Shown here in pieces: positions 33,691 through 39,092 of a stretch of 39,092 bases of DNA; positions within the stretch are counted from its first letter, which is position 1, and every line of letters starts with the position of its first letter. Source of the DNA: an uncultured Clostridia bacterium (GTDB lineage: Bacteria > Bacillota > Clostridia > Oscillospirales > Ruminococcaceae); the NCBI GenBank assembly GCA_944386445.1, contig CALXBD010000132.1, forward strand, positions 1 through 39,092, read 5' to 3'. Under the pieces are notes generated by a model. The model worked only from the letters and a program-made list of their open reading frames with translations, did no database searches and was not told where the DNA came from. A program made the position numbers and the translations under genes.

Positions 33691-35331
33691 ATGGATCAAA
33701 AAATGTTTTGTTATCAGTGTCAGGAAACTGCGGGGTGTAAAGGCTGCACCGTTGCTGGTGTCTGCGGCAAGCAGCCTGATGTCGCTGCCATGCAGGATTT
33801 GCTGGTGTATGTGACAAAAGGAATTTCTGCAGTTGCCACCATTTTGCGCAAAGAGGGTAAGGCAGTACCCGCTGAGGTAAATCATCTGATTACCTTCAAT
33901 ATGTTTACTACTATTACAAATGCCAACTTTGATAAGGAGAGTATAGAAGGCCGTATCCGTGCTACCCTGGATGCGAAAGAGAATCTGCTGGGACAACTGA
34001 ACAGCACGGAAAACCTGCCGGAAGCTGCCCGCTGGGACGGTTCCGGTGATTGGGAGGAAAAAGCTAAAATGGTAGGGGTTCTTTCTACCAAAGACGAGGA
34101 CATCCGCTCTCTGCGCGAACTGATTACCTATGGGGTAAAGGGACTTTCAGCTTACACCAAGCATGCTAACACGCTGCTGCAGGATGACGAAGAGGTAGAT
34201 GCATTCATTCAGCGCGCATTGGCTGCCACTTTGGATGACGGCCTCAGTGCGGAGGACTTGGTAGCGCTGACCTTGGAAACCGGCAAATACGGTGTGTCCG
34301 GTATGGCTCTCTTGGACAAGGCCAACACGACTGCCTACGGTGACCCTGAAATCACCAAGGTGAAGATTGGCGTGGGCAAAAATCCCGGCATTCTGGTTTC
34401 CGGCCATGACCTTCGCGATTTGGAAATGCTTTTGGAACAAACTCAGGGCACCGGAGTGGATGTCTACACCCATTCTGAGATGCTTCCCGCACACTATTAT
34501 CCGGCGTTCAAAAAGTATCCTCACTTTGTAGGCAATTACGGCAACGCCTGGTGGAAGCAAAAGGAGGAATTCGAATCCTTTAATGGGCCTATTCTCATGA
34601 CCACTAACTGTATTGTGCCTCCTAAGGACAGCTACAAAGATCGATTGTATACCACCGGCGCAACCGGATATCCCGGCTGTCGGCATATTCCCGGTGAAAT
34701 CGGCGAAAAGAAGGATTTCTCTGTCATAATCGATCACGCCAAAAAATGTCCGCCGCCTGTTGAGATTGAAACCGGTGAAATCGTTGGCGGCTTTGCCCAT
34801 GCACAGGTATTTGCACTGGCTGATAAGGTTGTAGATGCTGTCAAAAGCGGCGCTATCAAAAAATTTGTGGTCATGGCCGGCTGCGACGGACGTATGAAAA
34901 GCCGCAGCTACTACACTGATTTTGCCAAAGCGCTTCCGAAAGACACTGTTATTCTGACCGCCGGCTGTGCGAAATACAGATATAACAAACTGTCTTTGGG
35001 AGACATTGGCGGGATTCCCCGCGTATTGGATGCCGGCCAGTGTAACGATTCCTACTCTTTAGCCGTTATCGCTCTCAAGCTGAAAGAAATTTTTGGCCTC
35101 GAGGATATCAACCAGCTTCCCATCATTTATAACATCGCTTGGTATGAACAAAAGGCGGTTATCGTGTTATTGGCATTGTTGTCTTTGGGCGTTCAGAATA
35201 TTCACCTCGGACCGACTCTTCCAGCTTTCCTCAGTCCTAATGTCGCAAAGGTACTGGTAGACAAATTCGGTATTTCCGGTATTGGTACCGTAGAGGATGA
35301 TTTGAAGCTCTTTTTTGATGAAATCGCATAA
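33691..35331 (+). CDS. hcp: Hybrid-cluster protein (hydroxylamine/NO reductase), class I
   Basis: A 546-residue iron-sulfur protein. The N-terminal cluster cysteines are Cys7, Cys10, Cys19 and Cys25 (CYQC, eight residues, C, five, C), the class I spacing of strict anaerobes. Ligands of the 4Fe-2O-2S hybrid cluster are visible in [27 protein letters not shown]-like TAGCAKYR, and GQCNDSYSL. Hcp acts as a nitric oxide or hydroxylamine reductase and S-nitrosylase in nitrosative stress. AAAGGAG precedes ATG 33691. It is co-transcribed with the cupin, and a Crp/Fnr regulator is divergent. Confidence 0.95.
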   Translation: MDQKMFCYQCQETAGCKGCTVAGVCGKQPDVAAMQDLLVYVTKGISAVATILRKEGKAVPAEVNHLITFNMFTTITNANFDKESIEGRIRATLDAKENLLGQLNSTENLPEAARWDGSGDWEEKAKMVGVLSTKDEDIRSLRELITYGVKGLSAYTKHANTLLQDDEEVDAFIQRALAATLDDGLSAEDLVALTLETGKYGVSGMALLDKANTTAYGDPEITKVKIGVGKNPGILVSGHDLRDLEMLLEQTQGTGVDVYTHSEMLPAHYYPAFKKYPHFVGNYGNAWWKQKEEFESFNGPILMTTNCIVPPKDSYKDRLYTTGATGYPGCRHIPGEIGEKKDFSVIIDHAKKCPPPVEIETGEIVGGFAHAQVFALADKVVDAVKSGAIKKFVVMAGCDGRMKSRSYYTDFAKALPKDTVILTAGCAKYRYNKLSLGDIGGIPRVLDAGQCNDSYSLAVIALKLKEIFGLEDINQLPIIYNIAWYEQKAVIVLLALLSLGVQNIHLGPTLPAFLSPNVAKVLVDKFGISGIGTVEDDLKLFFDEIA

Positions 35332-35350
35332 TTTTTAATTTATAAAATAG

Positions 35351-35394
35351 GAAACGGGAACTGTGATTTTGAACACTCACAGTTCCCGTTTTAA
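35351..35394. terminator. Terminator between convergent hcp and pgmB
   Basis: AAACGGGAACTGTGA and TCACAGTTCCCGTTTT form a 15-base-pair stem. It ends in TTTTAAT on the plus strand and TTTCCTATTTTAT on the minus strand, so it can work both ways. Confidence 0.9.
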
Positions 35395-35423
35395 TATCTG
35401 CGTAATTTTGGTTGATTTATAAC

Positions 35424-36086
35424 TTATTCACCGCGGGCTGCCAAAACTTTATCAACATTCAGCTCGCTGGTAGAAGCCAGATGGTAATCAGGCTCCAAGG
35501 TGGTAACATCAACGTTGATGCCAACTGAGAACATCCCCGCCGCATGAATTGCTTCAATGCCAGCCTGGGCATCTTCAAAGCCGATACATTCTTCCGAGGT
35601 CAGGCCCAGCGCATCACGGCATACCAAGAAAACCTCAGGATCGGGTTTGGTATGGGTGACCTTTCCAGCATCAGCAATGTAGTCGAACTGGTCTGCAATC
35701 TGAAGGGATGCCAGTACTTTTCCGGCATTGCGGCTGGCGGAGGCAACCGCCAGTTTGATGCCGCGGGATTTGGCATCATGCAGAAAATCCTGTACGCCGG
35801 GCAGAACATCTGCTGGCGTAATATTGCCGATCAGTTCCACATAACGCTCGTTCTTTTTATTTGCCCAATACTCTTTTTCTTCTTCAGTAAAGCGATCCTG
35901 TGCGTTGTTGATTTCCAAAATGATCTCAAAGGAACGGATCCGGCTGACACCTTTCAGCCGTTCGTTATCCTGCTCATTGAAATGGAAGCCGAATTCATCA
36001 GCCAGCTGTTTCCAAGCCAGAAAATGATACCGTGCGGTGTCAGTCAGTACACCATCCAGGTCAAAGATAAATGCTTTTGTTGCCAT
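35424..36086 (-). CDS. pgmB: Beta-phosphoglucomutase
   Basis: A 220-residue HAD-family enzyme converting beta-glucose-1-phosphate to glucose-6-phosphate. The nucleophile and acid-base Asp pair is in FIFDLDGVLTDTARYHF, the cap has RLKGVSRIRS, then VASASRN and THTKPDPEVF (conserved Lys), with GFEDAQAGIEAIHAAG for Mg binding. It is the third gene of the operon with two GH65 phosphorylases, which make exactly its substrate; nine bases separate it from the second. Confidence 0.95.
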   Translation of the reverse strand: MATKAFIFDLDGVLTDTARYHFLAWKQLADEFGFHFNEQDNERLKGVSRIRSFEIILEINNAQDRFTEEEKEYWANKKNERYVELIGNITPADVLPGVQDFLHDAKSRGIKLAVASASRNAGKVLASLQIADQFDYIADAGKVTHTKPDPEVFLVCRDALGLTSEECIGFEDAQAGIEAIHAAGMFSVGINVDVTTLEPDYHLASTSELNVDKVLAARGE

Positions 36087-36095
36087 AGTTCCTCC

Positions 36096-38429
36096 TTATT
36101 TACCGCAGGGAAGTGTAATTTCATCTGTGAAGGTGTGCTCTGTGCCGTTTATCAGGAAGGTGGTGGGCTGATTTCCGGTCAGACGAGTTACGGTCAGAGA
36201 ATTTTTTGTGACAGTAAGCTGCAGTTCCTGGCCTTTCCAGAAGATTTTGGCCTTGAGAGAAGACCATGCATCCGGAAGATTGGGTTGGATGCGGAGTTTG
36301 CCCCCCACAACCCGGACGCCGGCAAAACCATTGACAGTGCATTGCCAGATGCCGCCGAAGGAAGCCGCATGAATACCGGCATCGCTGGTGGTCATAACAG
36401 GTCCCAGGTCGATGCGGCAAGCGCGCTCGAAGAGCTCATAAGCCTTTTCACGCTCATGCAGGTCACTGGCCAGAATGGAATGGGTGGACAAGCTCAGAGA
36501 GGAGTCATGGAGGCAGCGCTCTTCATAATAGTAGAAGTTAGCCTTTTTAACCTCTGCCGGGAATAAGTCTTCCATCAGGTAGAACAGCACCAGTACATCT
36601 GCCTGCTTAGAAACCTGCATATGGTTAATCTGTTCCATGTTGTAATCGTTGTAAATAGTTCCGACCACATCGCTGGCTTTGTACTTGGAAAGATCCACTT
36701 CCGGAAGGGTCAGATAGGTGTCGTCCTGCGGGATGATATGATTTTCGTTTTCCCGGGGCAGATAGATCTTGTCTACCTTGGCCTCCCATTTAGGATAGGT
36801 CCCGTCGATGTCAATCACAGCATTGATCCGAGCATAGATCTCAGGCTTTTCGGCTTTGAGCATCCGGGCATATTCCATAGCCTTGCAGATGTTCCAATGT
36901 GCCATGTAGTTGGTGTAAGCGTTGTTGTTGACATGCTCTTTGTATTCGTCGGGGCCGATCACATCGCGAATCTCATACCGATCCAACTTGTCATTGTATT
37001 CCAGCCGAGACTGCCAGAACTTTGCAGTATCCAGAATCAATTCGTAGCCGCACCGATCCATAAAGTCCTGATCGCCGGTAACAGTGTAATAATAGTACGC
37101 GCCATAGGCCACATCGCTGGTGATATGCTGTTCAATGATACCGGTCCAGATCTTGGTGGCCTTGCCGGTGACGATGTCTGCTGCACCCCACAAAGGAGTA
37201 ACTTCGCCGTCCTCGATCCAGGCGCTTTCCCAGGGATACATGGCGCCTTCATAGCCGTTTTCAGCGGCTTTCCGCCGGGCACCGCCGATGCAGTTGTAGC
37301 GGTATTCGATCAAGGAGCGGGCGCCTGCCGGATCAGCCAGAATATAGTGAGGCAGCATAAAGACTTCGGTATCCCAGAAGGTATGGCCTTTGTAGCCTTC
37401 GCCGGAAAGCCCCTTGGCGCCGATATTCATCCGGTTGTCATGGACAGGAGTCATAACGGTCAGATGATAGATGGCAAACCGGAGCGCCAGCTGATCAAAA
37501 TCGCTGGTGGATTCCACCTGGATATCCTTAGGCTCCCAGATCTTCTTCATCCAGACAGCTGCAGATTCCTCAGCGTGAGTGGAGAAGGGAATCGCCGCTG
37601 CGGCTTTCAGAGCCTCCAAGGAGATTTCCCGCAGTTCGTCCAGAGACTTGCCTTCCATTTCCTTGTCCCGGGAGGTGTAGATGTTGGAAGTCTTGGTGAC
37701 GGTCATGGTTTTGCCCGCGGGGATGACGCCATCATATTTCACAAAGATTTTCCGCCGCTCGATGCAGATGAGTTCTTCCGGAGCATACTCTTTTCCGTCC
37801 AGTGTGAAGACGTTTGTGGTGTTGACGACAAAGTCAATGCCGGATTCAGAGGTTTTCATGACACTCTGCTGATATTTTTTGTCGAAGAAACGCTTCTCGC
37901 CTTCCACAAAATGCTGGGAACCAGTGTTGGATACCTGGCCATTAATGCCGGATTCCAGGTGGAATTTCACATCTTCATTCAGGGCAGTTACGGACATTTC
38001 CTGTGCAATCAGGTGGAGATCCTTCATGGATACAATCCGCTTGAAGTCAAATTTCAGCTGAGCACCGGATTCGCTTGTCCAGGTAAAGCTCCGTTCCAAC
38101 AGGCCGGTTTTCAGGTTCAAAGTGCGAAGGTAGCCTTCCACTTTGCCTTTGGAAAGGTCCAGCAGCTCGCCGTTTACGCGAATGGGCATCGCGATGACGT
38201 CAGCCACATTGGGAAGTTCAGTCACTTCATCACCGAATTTGTTGAAGGTACCAGCTACAAAAGTATCCCTGGTATTCCCCAGATAATTTTCCTCTGTTGC
38301 GGAACGGATGCCCATATAGCCGTTGCCTAAGCACATAATGGATTCACATTTTCCAAGACGATCGGGCTGGAAAGAATCTTCCGCCACGATCCAGTTTTTG
38401 AATTCGCCGGTTCCGAGTTGATACTGCAT
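36096..38429 (-). CDS. GH65 disaccharide phosphorylase (kojibiose/nigerose type)
   Basis: A 777-residue cytosolic inverting phosphorylase. The catalytic acid is Glu495 in IGPDEYKEHVNNNAYTNYM, FWDTEVFMLP (351-360) is in the active site, and the phosphate pocket is HDSSLSLSTHS. The specificity loop reads GAMYPWESAWIEDGEVTP (about 395-412); my recollection is that MYPWESA belongs to kojibiose and nigerose phosphorylases, while maltose and trehalose enzymes differ. 3-O-glucosyl-rhamnose phosphorylase is another possibility. AAAGGA lies before ATG 38429. The product, beta-glucose-1-phosphate, feeds PgmB. Confidence 0.88.
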   Translation of the reverse strand: MQYQLGTGEFKNWIVAEDSFQPDRLGKCESIMCLGNGYMGIRSATEENYLGNTRDTFVAGTFNKFGDEVTELPNVADVIAMPIRVNGELLDLSKGKVEGYLRTLNLKTGLLERSFTWTSESGAQLKFDFKRIVSMKDLHLIAQEMSVTALNEDVKFHLESGINGQVSNTGSQHFVEGEKRFFDKKYQQSVMKTSESGIDFVVNTTNVFTLDGKEYAPEELICIERRKIFVKYDGVIPAGKTMTVTKTSNIYTSRDKEMEGKSLDELREISLEALKAAAAIPFSTHAEESAAVWMKKIWEPKDIQVESTSDFDQLALRFAIYHLTVMTPVHDNRMNIGAKGLSGEGYKGHTFWDTEVFMLPHYILADPAGARSLIEYRYNCIGGARRKAAENGYEGAMYPWESAWIEDGEVTPLWGAADIVTGKATKIWTGIIEQHITSDVAYGAYYYYTVTGDQDFMDRCGYELILDTAKFWQSRLEYNDKLDRYEIRDVIGPDEYKEHVNNNAYTNYMAHWNICKAMEYARMLKAEKPEIYARINAVIDIDGTYPKWEAKVDKIYLPRENENHIIPQDDTYLTLPEVDLSKYKASDVVGTIYNDYNMEQINHMQVSKQADVLVLFYLMEDLFPAEVKKANFYYYEERCLHDSSLSLSTHSILASDLHEREKAYELFERACRIDLGPVMTTSDAGIHAASFGGIWQCTVNGFAGVRVVGGKLRIQPNLPDAWSSLKAKIFWKGQELQLTVTKNSLTVTRLTGNQPTTFLINGTEHTFTDEITLPCGK

Positions 38430-38452
38430 AATACTCGTCCTTTCTTTTACTT

Positions 38453-39092
38453 TTATTTCAAATGAATTTCTTCGCCGTTAAAACGGACTGTAATTGCCGG
38501 TCCGGAAAGAAGGGTGATCCGGCTTCCGGAGCGGTCTACAGATACTTCCATCAGACTGCCGCGGTAACGGAATTTGAAATGGTAGCCGGTCAGCTCCTCA
38601 GGAAGGACCGTCTGGAAGATCGGCATGCCGCTGTCGGTACGGAGCCCTGCGAAGCCGTTGACAACGCACATCCAGGAACCTGCCATAGATGCTGCGTGGA
38701 TGCCATCCTTGGTGTTGTGGTGGAGGTCTTTTAAGTCAGTCAGAGCGGTGTGGCTGAAATGTTTGAACGCGTCGCCGCTGTTGCCAATTTCGCATGCAAT
38801 AATGGAGAAGATTGCAGCAGACAGAGAAGAGTCATGAGTGGTCAGCGGCTCATAGAAATCGTAGTCCCGCTGCTTTTGTTCCTTGCTGAAACGGGAGGAC
38901 AGAAGAAATTCCGCCAGAACCGTATCGGCTTGCTTGCATACCTGATGCCGGTAGATCACCAGCGGATGGTAGTGCATCAGGAGGGGATAATTTTCTTTAG
39001 GCGTATTGGCAAAATCCCAAGGCTCTTTATCTAAGAAGCTGTCGTCCTGCAGGCAGATGCCGCGCTCTTCATCATAGGGAAGATACATTTTT
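38453..39092 (-). CDS. Second GH65 glycoside phosphorylase, C-terminal part
   Basis: About 212 residues are visible; the start lies beyond the right edge. QVCKQADTVLAEFLLSSRF, YEPLTTHDSSLSAAIFSIIA (phosphate site) and DGIHAASMAGSWMCVVNGFA align with the C-terminal third of GH65 enzymes, and with the neighbouring copy. The YEPLTTHDSSLS form resembles maltose or trehalose phosphorylases more than the neighbouring gene does, so the two copies probably have different substrates. It lies 23 bases upstream of the second GH65 gene, in one operon with pgmB. Confidence 0.85.
   Translation of the reverse strand, partial: KMYLPYDEERGICLQDDSFLDKEPWDFANTPKENYPLLMHYHPLVIYRHQVCKQADTVLAEFLLSSRFSKEQKQRDYDFYEPLTTHDSSLSAAIFSIIACEIGNSGDAFKHFSHTALTDLKDLHHNTKDGIHAASMAGSWMCVVNGFAGLRTDSGMPIFQTVLPEELTGYHFKFRYRGSLMEVSVDRSGSRITLLSGPAITVRFNGEEIHLK

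Noticed and set aside
35544-36566. Plus-strand open frame of 340 codons
   Set aside because: Antisense to pgmB and GH65, spanning their junction.
36621-38330. Long plus-strand open frame of 569 codons
   Set aside because: It lies entirely antisense to the GH65 gene, has no family motifs and no convincing start site; a by-product of codon bias.

Overview
The window looks like a chromosomal segment of a low-to-mid GC Gram-positive anaerobe, most likely a gut Clostridia (Oscillospirales-type) member. The grounds are strong AGGAGG-type ribosome binding sites, textbook sigma-A promoters with 17-base spacers, a Phe T-box leader, a CIRCE/HrcA operator, a guanine riboswitch, an IreB-family protein, a class I hybrid-cluster protein and choline-binding-type wall repeats. 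No prophage, IS element or CRISPR array was seen. About 30 genes on both strands make up short operons.

Layout. 1-423: the tail of a wall-repeat protein abuts a decayed fragment of a Cthe_2159-like (DUF4353) protein. 424-4597 (-): alpha-L-rhamnosidase and an OmpR-type two-component pair. 4789-8747 (-): secreted or membrane-anchored serpin, HtpG under a perfect CIRCE, and a PAP2 phosphatase. 8942-13345 (+): cytidylate-kinase-like protein, ABC-F ATPase, and a GDPD/DUF4434 pair. 13411-14429: GNAT (-), a free-standing guanine riboswitch unit (+) and a zinc-ribbon membrane protein (-). 14626-15618 (+): sigma factor, a tRNA-like element and a zinc-ribbon protein. 15734-20567 (-): ireB, pheST behind a T-box, and a second GNAT. 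20670-25124: a GHL10 hydrolase with wall repeats (-), then a divergent CDF transporter and patatin (+). 25169-28906 (-): secA with a structured leader, and an amidohydrolase. 29090-32273: a 56-residue protein (-), then the copA-csoR copper operon (+). 32391-35331: a Crp/Fnr regulator (-) divergent from cupin-hcp (+). 35424-39092 (-): pgmB and two GH65 phosphorylases, the last cut by the window edge.

How they work together. The right end is a disaccharide phosphorolysis operon: GH65 enzymes release beta-glucose-1-phosphate and PgmB converts it to glucose-6-phosphate. The copper operon is a self-contained CsoR circuit. The Crp/Fnr-cupin-hcp block looks like a nitrosative-stress module with one shared operator. 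The most unusual material is non-coding: a complete guanine riboswitch with promoter, aptamer and terminator but no downstream gene; a tRNA-like element with a shortened anticodon arm and a competing upstream helix before a zinc-ribbon gene; and a secA leader with mutually exclusive helices. All of these come from reading the sequence by eye; no folding program or database search was run.
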